Shown one piece after another: positions 1 to 11,053 of a stretch of 64,000 nt of DNA. The stretch covers positions 484,687,900 to 484,751,899 of the forward strand of contig NC_081406.1 in assembly GCF_030272615.1 (NCBI RefSeq), given 5' to 3'. The DNA is from Cryptomeria japonica (Eukaryota; Streptophyta; Pinopsida; Cupressales; Cupressaceae). Each line of letters starts with the position of its first letter. Positions within the stretch are counted from its first letter, which is position 1. A program made the translations under genes and the position numbers. The notes beneath the pieces were generated by a model. The model was not told where the DNA came from. It did no database searches and worked only from the letters and a program-made list of their open reading frames with translations.

Positions 1-286
1 ACATGCAAAACATTTCCTTCAATCATCATGGTTGTAGCAGTTTCTTAAATTGTCTTGTTCTTCCTTTCCACGACACCATTCTATTAAGGGTTCCACCAAT
101 CAGATAACTATCTCTTCACCCCATTCTCTTCACAAAAAGAATTGAACTCAGTGAAATTAAATTCACCACCTCTGTCAAACCTCAGACATTTCAGATTCAA
201 ACCAGTCTCTGTCTCAACCATAGCTTTGAAAATCTTGATTTTCTCCAAGTCTTCAAACTTCTCTCTTAAGAAATTAACCTACAATT
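1..286 (-). pseudogene. Ty1/copia integrase fragment
   Basis: Minus-strand fragment of a copia integrase core. By eye it matches the integrase part of CopA at about 25480-25750 base for base with roughly 15% differences, in the same orientation. It is cut by the window edge on one side and stops matching near 286 on the other. No intact frame is present. It lies outside the left LTR of CopA, so it is either a second, older copia copy or a rearranged piece. Integrase inserts retrotransposon cDNA; this fragment cannot be functional. Confidence 0.8.
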
Positions 287-378
287 TTTTCCTCACTTAG
301 GCCTCACTTTGGCATTTCGTCCTCCAAGGCCTGATTGCAAAACTGGTTGAGACCCACAATGTTAATATACCTTATTGC
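287..378 (-). repeat. Junction and remnant of CopA left LTR
   Basis: From about 333 the sequence (ACCCACAATG and following) resembles the CopA right LTR at about 29300-29345, and the alignment continues at 7285 on the far side of NL1. The first ~190 bp of this LTR are missing. Bases 287-332 match nothing else I can place. This is a degraded join between the integrase fragment and the LTR. Confidence 0.45.
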
Positions 379-1311
379 TATTTGCAATTGACACTCATTC
401 AGTTTAGTTGTGTTGTCATTGATGGAAACACATATCATTTTGGGTTGGACACTTAACTTGTACTCACTGATATTCATGATTCGGCAACCAACATTCAGGG
501 AAACCAACAAATTAGGAACCAGTATATGAGGCCGACATAGGATATTGATCCGGTAGGTCTACATGGTAGCAATTAGCGACATTGGTCATGAAGTTTAATG
601 TATTCATTTTTGTCTAGGCCGACATGTAAATAAATTGTAATATCATTGTAAGATGAAATAAGGTGTTTATGTTTATGTTTGGGAAGAGTATTTAAGTTAA
701 TTTGGTTAGGATATTTTGGATATGATATTGAGATATATATACATATGATACGAGATATAGTGATGTGATATTGTGCAAACAATATTGATCAACTATATGC
801 AAATATAATATTTTGTAGTCGGTCTTGGTTATTGGTTTAAAGGTTTGGGATGCAAAGCAAGTTACCGGTAAAGGAGGACATGGTGGAAACCGGTATAGAG
901 AGTTCTTGAACTGGAACTCATCCAACATAGAAGATACATTCTTTGAGTTCAGAATTTTATTTGTAAACCAGTATTTGGTGTTTGTAATCAGTGAGGCTCC
1001 TTTTGTGATGAGTAGTGTGCTCTAGGTTGTTGGCCTTCCTGCATGTGCATACCCCTATTGTAATATTTATTCATTTGGCCAGTGGATAGATATTTTGGGT
1101 CACCAATCCCACAGTGGTTTTTCCTCTTTGAGGTTTTCCACATATAAATCTTTGTGTTATGGTGTATGTTCTTGTGGTGGCATTATTTATACTTGTTGTT
1201 ATATTCTTTTATGGTTACCGGTTACTGAAACACTTTGTTAATAAGATTAAAATTTATCTTACCGGCAGAACACTGATTCACTCCTCCTCTTAGTATTCTT
1301 GGATTTCAACA
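379..1311 (+). repeat. NL1 5' LTR
   Basis: Direct repeat of 6354-7284. It holds a TATA-like run near 731-745 and, near the end, a stretch shared by all the LTRs in this window (GTGGTTTTTCC, then TTCAC plus a C-rich run and TCTTAG). Here the C-run is CTCCTCCTC, while the 3' copy has 16 uninterrupted C. Confidence 0.85.
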
Positions 1312-1313
1312 AT

Positions 1314-1325
1314 TGGTATCAGAGC
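1314..1325 (+). promoter_or_regulatory. Primer-binding site, initiator tRNA-Met
   Basis: TGGTATCAGAGC two bases after the 5' LTR, the standard plant copia minus-strand primer site complementary to the 3' end of initiator tRNA-Met. Confidence 0.9.
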
Positions 1326-1372
1326 CTGGTGCCTTGGAGTAAGTCTAACAGCTCAAGGAAGATCCAGAATCC

Positions 1373-2515
1373 ATGGAGCTGAGTATGGAGAAACAATTTG
1401 ATGTAGCTCTTGAAGACTATGATGTTGGAAGGATGAAAAACTTGAAATTGCATGATGAGTTGAACTTTGCAAAGGAATTCATTCCTATCTTGTAGGAGAG
1501 GTTGTCATCTACTCAAGATAGAAGGAAGGAACTTTTACAAAATCAGGATGATGAAGAGAATAATTCCCTTAAAGAAAAATATCAGAAGATGAGTCAGGAG
1601 AACAATGTCATGAAGAATCAAATGCAATCCCTAACTATGAGAATGTCCAAGGACATTGAAGACCGGAAAAACAATGAAGAAAATATTGGCAGATCTCTGA
1701 AAAATAGATCTGAGGAATGCATTAGGCTGGCGCATGAGAATGATATGTTGAGAACTGAACTAGTGCAATCCCAAAATAATGAGCTGGAGTTGGAAAGATT
1801 GATAATAGTCCTAACAAGAGATCTAGATATTGCAAAAAAATATAGAGATAAGTTCAAGGAGAGTTCTGCAAAGCTTGATGAGCTATTGAAGTATCAAAGG
1901 CACAAGGGAGACACTAAAGGTCTTGTATTTGAGCAAGAAGAAAGCTTTGGTACTGCAAATGAAGTTGAAACAATCAATCAGAAGGAGAATCCACCTATCA
2001 ACCAAAAACCATTGGTAAGGCAACCCAATGCACATTAATTCAATGGTAGATGTTCTATTTACAATAAATTTGGTCATATGGAAAGACATTATAGAAATAG
2101 AGAAAATCAAGATAATAATGCAGTTTTCGGTCAATGTTCAAATTGTAAGAAGTATGGTCATAGGACATAAGATTGTAGAGAAAATGTGAGATGTCATGCA
2201 TGTGGAAAGTTTGGACATATGGCTAATCAATGCATGTCAAGGAATGATCAAGGATATAGAAAGGCAATTCACAAAAATAATGTCACTTGCTATGCATGCA
2301 ACAAAATAGGACATATTGCTGAATTCCGAAGAAGCAAGAACAATCCAGTAGGAAATGATGAAAAAGCAAAACAAAAAGTTGATGATATACGGAAGGAGCA
2401 TGAGAGGAAATGGGTTAGGAAATCTGAAGATCAACCGGTAGAGACAATCAACCCGGTTACTCAACTGACAGAGCAGAATGTTCCTACACCGACAGGAAAC
2501 TCATCCGATAACTAA
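1373..2515 (+). pseudogene. NL1 gag-like protein: coiled coil plus four CCHC knuckles
   Basis: One reading frame of 381 codons from ATG 1373 to TAA 2515, broken only by stops at 1493, 2036 and 2168. The first ~180 residues are charged and heptad-like (coiled coil). Then comes a conserved tail (KFKESSAKLDELLKYQ, then a G-x-x-F-E block) and four tandem zinc-knuckle positions: an eroded CSIYNKFGHM, CSNCKKYGHR, CHACGKFGHMANQC, and CYACNKIGH, which has lost its last Cys. Zinc knuckles of this type bind RNA in Gag proteins; packaging of NL RNA is inferred. The family copia elements here have one knuckle and a UBN2-like N-terminus, which this lacks. The start is supported by NL2, whose protein begins with the same pattern (M-E-x-x-M-x-x-Q). 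Confidence 0.8.
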
Positions 2516-2894
2516 GGCATTAGCCTTAGGGGGAGGAAAATTAATGATAGATCTTGCATTACCCCTGGTAGCGGTCTGAAAACTTGTTTCAAATCTTGGA
2601 GAGGTCAGTTTGAATTTTTCTTGACATTGAGGTCATGGATTTTGAATCTAGTATGATAGACCAACACGCATTTATGTCAATGAGAAATTAGGGTTTTCGT
2701 AGAATAAAAGAGAAATGTTGGTTCATTTCTGATCACACAACATTCAGAGTGAAGCAGAGTGGTTTTAAGGTGATTTAAGGTGATCAAAAGCATTTTCAAG
2801 CGAATTCTAGTGCATTTGGTGCGGATTTTCAAGAACTTTCACTGACGAAGGTTGTGAGGTATTTTATCAGTTTCTAGACTATCTTTTATTTGTA
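2516..2894 (+). other. NL1 non-coding leader between gag and ORF2
   Basis: No coding potential seen. It begins with a GGGGGAGG run just after the gag stop and contains an AAGGTGATTTAAGGTGAT near-duplicate at about 2766-2783. NL3 has a similar arrangement after its gag stop (AGGGGGAGCAAATGG at 63660), so this spacer is a family feature. Confidence 0.5.
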
Positions 2895-5800
2895 ATGGCT
2901 TGTGGATATTCTCCAACTCTGGTAGGTGTGGCTACCCCTATTGTTGTTGACATCAAGGATCATCCATGCCCGATTTTCATGAAATGCCCTCAGATTGCGA
3001 AGGTTGATGATTCAATCGACGTATTTTATAGGGTTCCAGATGGAATTTTTTATGTTGAAGATGTTTGTGCATATATCCACTGCACTTTAGAGGATTTAGG
3101 TTCAACTGAGATCAAAACAATGTACATGAAAAATATACTGGATAGGAGGGGATTAATGAAATTGAAATTTCAAATTCTAAAGGATCAGGGTTTCACAAAC
3201 ATTTTGGAGATGCCACAATTTAAAGATGAAATGATCCGGTATGTACTAAGTCATGTCCATGAGGAATTCATGTGGTTGGACCGACCTTATAAAATCACCA
3301 AGGAGGCTATTCGTGCAATCACCAATTTACCCCAAACTAGTCAGACTCACAGAAGAAAGAAAACACCTAACAATGAGTTTGAGAAGTTAACTAGTGCAAC
3401 TTTTGACAACCGGTCAATGAGGATAAGCACTATCAGAGACAAAGTTGTTCAATTTACAAGAATGATCATCGATTACAAGGTAACCCAATCAAACTAATTG
3501 AACTCTGTTTCTAGTTCATGCATTTACCATGCTCATCAGATGGTCAAAGAAAATGATAGGTATGATCTCTGTCAATGGATGTGTGAAGAGCTTATTTTAA
3601 ACCTAGGGAATATTAAGGGTAAGAAGAAAGTTGTTTTCTGGTATGGAAATCTTGTTGTTTACTTGATGCTTTTCTTTTTGAATGAGTTATCTAGATCCAG
3701 TAAAACTCAATGGGCATTTGATACATAATAGGAAACAAAATAAATGATGCTATAAGAGTTTTAGGATAGGACAAGGAGAGAGACTCCATTCTATGGGGTT
3801 AATTCAAATCATTTCAGAAGGCTATGAAGAAAAGAGAGAGAGTGCCTAAACATATTGTTGATAAGTACTCTATAGAAATCTGCTTTATGGTTAAGAAGGA
3901 TGAAACATTGATGGAAGTAGTGACAAAAGATTTGGATCACTGAGATGGGTTATGAGGTTGATGTTGAGATCTTGGACTTATATGCCAAGACTCTTATTGA
4001 TGCCCTGGTTGATGAAACTGAGAAAACCTTTGGGACAACAAAACAAAAGGAATTTGAAGTTCAGATAAGTTTTAGTTGGAAGAAGAGTGAAGGAAAAATC
4101 AAGAAGGTTGGGGAAGTTGTGGAGAAGATGTCCTCTAAAATCAAGAAAATCATTGGACTGGCATAAGGGTCATCTCTGGCAATAGTTCTGACTCCATCGG
4201 TAGCAACAACCGGCAAGGGTATATTGAAGAGGAAGAAACTTGAAACTTATATTGCCCCTATTGAATCTAGTTCTGATACTAATGTTGTGCCCCCAAAGAT
4301 TCCCTAGACATACATCATGATTCAAAGGAAGAAGCCTATGGAAGGAAAGGTACAAAAAGTGAAGGTCACTCATCCAATAGCCCCAAAGAAAATTTTGAAG
4401 GAGAGGAAACCAATAGAGAAGAGGAAACCGATTAAAGAATCTACTTCTACTCCCGACAAGAAGAAGAAATCAGAATTAGCTATAGCTCTTGAATCTGGTA
4501 AGAATATTGAGGTCACTCCTCCTCTCTTAGTTGTTGAATTGATAGATCAAATAACTAAAGATGGAATTTTGAGTAATATCCAACATTATTATGAACATAT
4601 GGATGATAAGGAACAAATGAAGATTGAGGAAACAGTTTGTTATATTTAGATATATATAAGAAGGTATTACTTGAGATTGAAAACCAAATACTAGGAGATT
4701 TATACAATAAGCTAGATGCGAGGAGATTATCTACTATTGAAGAGGATAAAAATATAAAATTGCAGGAGTTATTAACTATTTGTGGTGCTATAACTAATTA
4801 GGAGTTGCAGAAGTGTCTTGAATATGCTAATAGAATAGTTTTTCAGAGCAGACACCATCATGTGAGTCTCATGGTAGGTAGAGTAAATGAAATAGTAAGG
4901 AGACCCATGAGGCATGGGTAAAATTCTTTGTAGATAAACCAAATTTCTTTACTACATAGATATTTCTGCCTAAGTCTAGTATTGAAGACATATCTATTGA
5001 TGGTAAGGGAAAAGGTATATTGGGTATAGATTCACCAGTTTTGGGACAAAAACTAATAGAGGATATTCCTCTGGAAGTATCACCTGTACATAATGTAGAG
5101 AAACTGGTGGATAACTTTGAAGCTATGCATGATAAGCAGGATACACAGGAACAAAACATTCTAGATGTAGAGGTTATTGATGTGGATACATATAATAAAC
5201 AAGTTGAGGATGTTGAACCTCTGACAACAAATGTACATATTGATGAGGCTAAGGTTGAGATGGTTACTGCACCAAGTGGTGAAGCCACTAGTGCTACTCA
5301 ACAGGTTGGGGAGTCTAGACATTAATTGTTGGCACTTGGCTCATTCGGTCAAGTTGATTTTGGGCAGAATAACATTGAGAAGCTGAGCAGTTTTGAATTA
5401 ATGTTTTTTGCAACTCATAAGTTGAGGAAGGAAGGATCACAAGACAAGTAGGCCATTGAGCAGGCCATTCAGATTTTGCAGCAACTAGTTCTAGGATATA
5501 CTAGTATGGTAGCTAGCCCCTCTGGTAAGCTTAAGAGTTTGATTGAACATATTGCAAAAGAGTTTCAAACTCTTCAACAAATATCAAATCGGCAATTGAT
5601 AGAGAGATACAATGCAGCTAGGAAAGTCACTTGTGACAATATAATCATATTAGACAAGGTCAAGATTACAGAGCAACTTATAAAGATTGATGAGGCTCTT
5701 AATCAGTGTAGTTGTATATAGGTCTTGTAGTAACACCGACAAACTTACAATTGACTTCAAGGTGAAAGAAAAAGAGGAAAAGTCTCAGTTGGAACATCTG

Positions 5801-5914
5801 GCTAACAATTTTGGTGGTACTCATTCATTGACTAGCGCCATTGATGGTCAAATTTTGGTTACAAAATATGAGATATCATCCTTGGAGAAATATATGGACA
5901 GATTAATCTGGTGA
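2895..5914 (+). pseudogene. NL1 ORF2, large uncharacterised protein
   Basis: ATG 2895 opens a frame that runs to 3728 with one stop at 3495, then continues with frameshifts and stops to about 5914. It is homologous along its length to NL2 ORF2 (21193-17966). Residues about 110-200 contain the motif FMWLDRPYKITKEAIRAIT, followed after a stop by LNSVSSSCIYHAHQMV and GNLVVYLMLFF. The middle (4200-4650) is Lys-rich (RKKLET, ERKPIEKRKPIKE). It then carries a helical block with ITKDGILSNIQHYYEHMDD and HHVSLMVGRVNE (near 4855-4895). The end (about 5470-5914) looks coiled-coil. I recognise no enzyme motif. It does not resemble protease, RT or integrase, and no signal peptide or membrane span is evident. 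Function unknown. Confidence 0.65.
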
Positions 5915-6353
5915 GCTAGGGAATTGAGAGGATTGGTAAGTCCCTAGTTGAACACTTTATTACTTCATAAGTAGGAAAGCCTAGAATTTATGAATACACC
6001 CACACCGATGGATCTAACAGAAGAACTACATGCATACATTCTTAATGGGTTTCTATTTATTTTGGGAACTTTGAAAACTGTTTGGGATACTTAGGATTTT
6101 TGAAGGGTGTTTACCTAGATATATTCAAGTACATCTAGATTCAATAAACACATTTTGATTTCATTCTTTCACTCTTTTTCCCCACCTTTGTCATTGATGT
6201 GAAAGGGGGAGTGGTTGTTGTGAAAAATGTCAAGGGACATAAGAAGTAATGTATAGCTCAGGGGGAGCAGGGTTTGTTTTTGGAGGAACTGAGATAACAC
6301 TTCAACAATTCATTTTTCACATGAGTGTTGCCATCAATGCCAAAGAGGGAGAT
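5915..6353 (+). promoter_or_regulatory. NL1 3' non-coding region with three polypurine-type motifs
   Basis: No coding potential. Three purine-rich G5 or near-G5 motifs occur: TTTGTCATTGATGTGAAAGG plus GGGAG at about 6187-6211, AGCTCAGGGGGAGCAG at about 6255-6270, and CCATCAATGCCAAAGAGGG at about 6331-6350. The last, ending AAAGAGGGAGAT at 6342-6353, directly abuts the 3' LTR and is the plus-strand primer tract. The others look like upstream duplicates. Confidence 0.7.
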
Positions 6354-7284
6354 TATTGGCAATTGACACTCATCTGGTTTAGTTGTGTTGTCATTGATAA
6401 AAACACATATCATTTTGGGTTGGACACTTAACCAGTACTTACTTGTATTCATGATTCGGCAACTAGCATTCAGGGAAACCACAAACTAGGAACCCATATA
6501 TGAGGCTGACATAGGAGATTGATCCGATAGGTCTACATGGTGGCAATCAGCATCATCAGTCATGAAGTTTAATGCATTTATTTTTGTCTAGGATAACATG
6601 TAAATAAATTGTAATATCATTGTAAGCCGACATAAGGCATTTATGTTTATGTTTGGGAAGGGTATTTAAGTCAGTTCGGTTAGGATATTTTGGATATGAT
6701 ATTGAGATATATATGATGTGAGATATAGTGATGTGATATTGTGCGAACAATATTGATCGACTGTATGCAAATATAATATCTGTAGTCAGTCTTGGTTATT
6801 GGTTTAAAGGTTTGGGATGCAGAGCAAGTTACTGATAAAGGAGGACATAGTGGAGACCGGTACAAATAGTGCTTAAACAGGAACTCATCTAGCATAGTAG
6901 ATGCATTCTCTGAGTTCAAAATTATGTTTTCAAACTAGTATTTGGTGTTTGTAGTCAGTGAGGCTCCTTTTGTGATGAGCAATGTGCTCTAGGCTATTGG
7001 TCTTCCTACATGTGCAGGCCCCTATTGTAATATTTATTGATTTGGCCAGTGGATAGATATTGTGGGTCATCAATCCCACCGTGGTTTTTCCTCTTTGAGA
7101 TTTTCCACATATAAATCTCTATGTTATGGTGTATGTTCTTGTGGTGGCACTATTTATACTTGTTATATTCTTTTATGGTTATTGGTTACTGAAACACTTT
7201 GTTAATAAGGTTAAAATTTATCTTACTGACAGAACACTGATTCACCCCCCCCCCCCCCCCTCTTAGTGTTCTTGGATTCCAATA
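6354..7284 (+). repeat. NL1 3' LTR
   Basis: Direct repeat of 379-1311. It begins TATTGG and ends CCAATA, a perfect 6-bp inverted pair. Contains a 16-base C run at 7245-7260. Confidence 0.85.
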
Positions 7285-8423
7285 GTTATAAGTATAATAA
7301 TATTACAATGGGGAATGCACATGCATTGTGGCACCCTACCTAGAGCTCACTACTCAAATACAAGAAGGGATACAACCTTGAGGAAGGCTCACTACCTTGT
7401 AAGATTTAGACAACAATCCAGATTACATGAACTTATGAAATAGCATCTCCCAATGCCTGATTACAATTTTGGTTAAGCACACATATAAAAACTCTGATCT
7501 TCACACTTATGCACACTCTTTATCACTTCTTCACTTTTCTGCTCTACAACTGAATAATCAAAACAATATTCGCACATGCAGATACATCTCTTAAATGAAT
7601 ATTAGATGTATTTATACAATTCATCAATCTATATTTCAAGGTCAGCTAAACCCTAAACACAAATTACAAATAATAACCTCACATGCTACAACAACACATG
7701 CAGACCAAAACAATGTTGGCTAAGACATGGTCTAGACCCAAATCACCACCACAAACATGAAACACCTCCAAGAATTATGCCTTGATCATCTGCAAAATGT
7801 TACAATCACCATAAATGTCATATAACATGAAGAACACCCCCAGATTAAGAAAATGATCAATACCACACACAACAATCAATGTGGACCAACAACATGAATA
7901 GAACATGATCTATAAACATCTACAAGTAATGTGAATCACCATAGTAATGACCACAACGTCACCACTTACTAGAATCTTTATCATCATTATACCCAACCTT
8001 AAGAATATCAACTCAACTAACAGTCAAACTAAAAGGTTCACTTACAGACTTCAAAATCACAAACCATTTGAATTGAGAACACACCTGAATGCCCCAAACA
8101 CTCAACCAAATCCACAAACCAAGATATAACAATTTCAGAGCAATGCGGAGCACAAACCAGAATATCAAATAGCATGAACAACTGAATAATAACCATAATA
8201 TTGGATCACACAACTCAATCAAAAAATCATGTGGATCACTAAAACTTATGCTAAATCAACTAGAGATACTTATCTCAAAACCCATTAAACCACAACAATT
8301 CATTTGCAACACACTGACCAAACCAACTCATTTAATCTGACTACAACTCTAGAATACACAGAAGAATATGTCGGCATCAATGACAAAACATAATTCGAGA
8401 AAAATTCTCAACAATATCCAACA
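7285..8423 (-). repeat. CopA 3' LTR, main part
   Basis: Aligns with the CopA right LTR at about 29345-29900 (for example ATTTCAAGGTYAGC and CAAAACAATGTTRGCTAAGA) and continues past it to the terminal CCAACA at 8423. On the minus strand the LTR therefore begins TGTTGG. It is followed inward by a polypurine tract on the minus strand (plus-strand ATCTCCCCCTTTG at 8424-8436). Confidence 0.75.
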
Positions 8424-8737
8424 ATCTCCCCCTTTGTAGTTGATGGAAACATATGAATATGAAAAAAAATCAATGCAAAGAAAGAAATCGACCACCCATA
8501 ACTCTCAAAAATCTCCCTTTGAGATCAACACAGGATATAGTAGTTTTTCACATACCCTCTCCCTCTTTGATAACCATACTAAACACACATACAACACAAA
8601 CCTTGATTCTCTCCCAAACAAATATGAATATTTGAACCACAACATTGACTACTCCCCCTGAGTAGAAGCCACACTCATCAATCTGGATCACAAAATATCT
8701 CTGTGAAGCTCACCAGACTGATGCAACTCCATGCATC
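8424..8737 (-). promoter_or_regulatory. CopA polypurine tract and 3' non-coding region
   Basis: The polypurine tract abuts the LTR at 8424. Further TCTCCC/CTCCCCCT tracts at about 8510-8516 and 8650-8660 look like upstream repeats of it. No coding potential in this stretch. Confidence 0.6.
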
Positions 8738-9297
8738 TTAGTTCTCATTAGGAGGGGCAATCACCCCTAGCTTCTCTCTAAGATACTCAAAAGTATCTTT
8801 AGGAAAGGAATTCATGAAGATAACTACAATATATTCCTTTGTAGATACATATTCCAATTTTACTTCCTTCTCATTCACTTTCTCTCTCAAGAAATGAAAC
8901 TTGATTGATATATGCTTGGCCTTTAAATGCAACACAAAATTCTTAGAAATGTTTATAACACTTGAATTATCATAATATATAGCAGTAGGCTCATCAAAAA
9001 AAACTTTGGTATCCTTCAACACTTGCTTCATCTAAATCACCTGCATATAATTGCTACCAGCAGCAATGTATTCAACTTCTACAGTAGACAAAGATATAGC
9101 ATCCTTCCTCTTACTCGCCCATGAAACTAATCTCTTACCCAATAAAAATGCACCACCACTAGTACTTTTCCTGTCATCAACATCGCCTACCCAATTAGCA
9201 TCAATAAAATCACTCAAAGTGAATCATCATCTCTAGGATACAACAAACCAAAGTCAACAATCCATTTCAAATATCTAAAAATTCTTTTCACAGCAAC
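8738..9297 (-). pseudogene. CopA RNase H
   Basis: C-terminal end of the copia polyprotein, in two frames. It includes WVGDVDDRKSTSGGAFLLG (9032-9217), the YDNSSVINISKN segment and the conserved C-terminal LGVIAPP before the stop at 8738. RNase H degrades the RNA strand during reverse transcription. The domain is cut at 9297 by the LINE, and its upstream part resumes at 23928 with the same family sequence. Confidence 0.85.
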
Positions 9298-9313
9298 ATG
9301 AGATTCCTTAGGA
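9298..9313. repeat. LINE target-site duplication, left copy (right copy 23912-23927)
   Basis: ATGAGATTCCTTAGGA, 16 bp, is present exactly at 9298-9313 and 23912-23927. Joining the CopA flanks across one copy restores a continuous copia RNase H reading, which confirms that everything between is one insertion event plus whatever landed in it later. Confidence 0.93.
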
Positions 9314-9484
9314 GTTTTTGCAACATTCAAACATAGAAGGGAGTGATGTGAGAGTGGGAGAGACTTTGAATTTGAACTTAGGACAGGGCAGAAAACCCTT
9401 AATGAATAGGCAAACCAGGGAGAGGGCAGCAAGGACAAATCTTGAGACTGCCCTGACTCCTCTGAGCTAGATGGAAATGATTTA

Positions 9485-11036
9485 GTGGATGGGGACCCAC
9501 AAGGTGGTGACAAGCCTCTTGATCTTGATGGGGATAGTGGAGAATCACATGCTGGAGATAGCCCAAGGCAGAGACCTATTCGAAGGGACATCGGTTGGTC
9601 GTGGAAGTCTCTATTCAATTTCAAACCGAGTGGAAAGTCCTCACTCCCTGCAGTTTGTAATATCTTAGAACTAGAAAAGGGTATATTTGTTATTGACATT
9701 CTAGATCCCGTGATTAAGCATAAGATTAACCTAATGGAAATGACTCTGGTTGGAAACATTTTGGTCCCAAGACCAAATATTATTGTTGTTAGTGCATTTG
9801 GTAAATGTAAATGGGCACTCAAAGGTCAAGTGGAGATCACTGCCATGTCTAAAGGTGCACTTTTGATGTCCTTTTAATGTGAGGAAGACATGTCAAAGGT
9901 GCTTTGTGATGGTCCTTGGTTGATTGGAAAATGTAAGCTTGATCTGCAAAAGTGGTCACCTAAGATGGACCTAAATGAATCTTGTTTTGTACAAGCTCCT
10001 ATTTGGTTCAGATTATTGGGCCTTCCAGTGGAGTTCTGTATTGAAGATGTTTTCAAAGGAATTGCTAGTTCTTTTGGGGAACTCTTATCTATGGATCCTA
10101 TCACAACGGCTATAAGAATACTTACCTTTGCAGGGATATGTGTGGGAGTTATTTAAGGAACGGATATGCGTTTATCTATTGAGATTAATTCTTAGATTGG
10201 GGAAGTGGGTCCAACCTATGGAATATGAAAGCATCCCTTTTGCATATTTTCACTACAAAAAATTGGGGCATACTGCTAGAAAATGCCCTCTACAGGTTGT
10301 CAAAGAGAAAGAGAATAAAGACAAGACAATGCAATGGAGAGCCAAAAATCTTGCTAAGAAATCGGTGATTGCTGAGAAAGAAAAAATGGTAGAAGTAGCC
10401 CAAAGTGTAATCATCCCTGACACTCTCGAGCAATAGGGGAACATTATTTTGGAAAACCTAGAAAACCAAATTTGTGAAGAATGGAAAGAGGATCAAATAG
10501 GAAAAGATGAGAGAGAATGATAAAACACCAATCAAGAGGAACAACGAAGTGATAACCCAGAAGATGGAGAGATATAGGTGGTTTTGTAGGCCAAGGAGGA
10601 AGTAGATTTGAATTGCATTATGGAAAACACTAACAGAGATGGCCCAAGATCTTACTATGAGGATTCCCAAAGGTGTTTGATCCTTGGAGGGATCTCATCT
10701 TCAGAATCACAACGGTTGATGGATATGGTGAAATATACATTCCAGCGGTCCCCAATGACCTCATTGTGTAATATAAGTGCTAAGTGGGGTGAGGATGATG
10801 ATGTCAAGAAGACAATCACCCAGAACAACCAAGAGGAAGATATCTAGAATAATGAAGTTGTAGAATGAAAGAAAGTTGGAAAAAAGGGGCTGAAATCTAC
10901 CCCTCAGGCTACTCCAATCAAGACAAGAAATACGACTAAATTTGATATGGGTTTTATGCCCTCTCCCCCTAGAATAAGATCAACAATCAAAATTAGAGAT
11001 CAAGAGGCAAGAAATCATATAGCAAATGGTACTTAG
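9485..11036 (+). pseudogene. LINE ORF1, RNA-binding DUF4283-like and CCHC protein
   Basis: Frame from ATG 9485, with a stop at 9875, a frameshift near 10130-10155 and further stops at 10434 and after 10500, ending at TAG 11034. The N-terminal ~220 residues match the plant LINE ORF1 pattern: WALKGQVEITAMSKGALLM, VLCDGPWLIGKCKLDLQKW, then FVQAPIWFRLLGLPVEF. A zinc knuckle follows with its first cysteines lost (YKKLGHTARKCP, near 10250-10295). The C-terminal third is charged and low in recognisable structure. In this family ORF1 binds the element RNA. Inactive as it stands. Confidence 0.75.
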
Positions 11037-11053
11037 ATGACCATCCTTGAGGT

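Larger units (their letters stand above)
379..7284 (+). mobile_element. NL1, gag-bearing non-autonomous LTR element
   Basis: Complete LTR element of 6.9 kb with two LTRs of about 930 bp, a tRNA-Met PBS, a polypurine tract abutting the 3' LTR, and two long decayed ORFs (gag-like and ORF2). I find no protease DSG, integrase, RT (xVDD) or RNase H motif in any frame between the LTRs. LTR ends are TATTKG...CMA(C/T)A, a variant of the usual TGTTGG...CCAACA. No clean 5-bp TSD is seen (ATTGC against GTTAT). It sits in the left LTR of CopA. NL2 and NL3 carry homologous gag proteins, so this is a family and not one deleted copy. Confidence 0.85.

Noticed and set aside
1314-1325. TGGTATCAGAGC as part of a tRNA gene
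   Set aside because: No cloverleaf around it. It is the primer-binding site next to the LTR, and the same holds for the other copies.
2237-2464. Hydrophobic minus-strand frame opposite NL1 gag
   Set aside because: Antisense of the zinc-knuckle region and not conserved opposite NL2 or NL3 gag.
2895-5914. NL ORF2 as an env-like gene
   Set aside because: No signal peptide, transmembrane segment or cleavage site visible. The protein is charged and coiled-coil rich. Position after gag alone does not support env.
9214-9822. 202-residue minus-strand frame across the CopA/LINE junction
   Set aside because: It crosses the TSD boundary and is antisense to LINE ORF1. A chance frame with no family resemblance.
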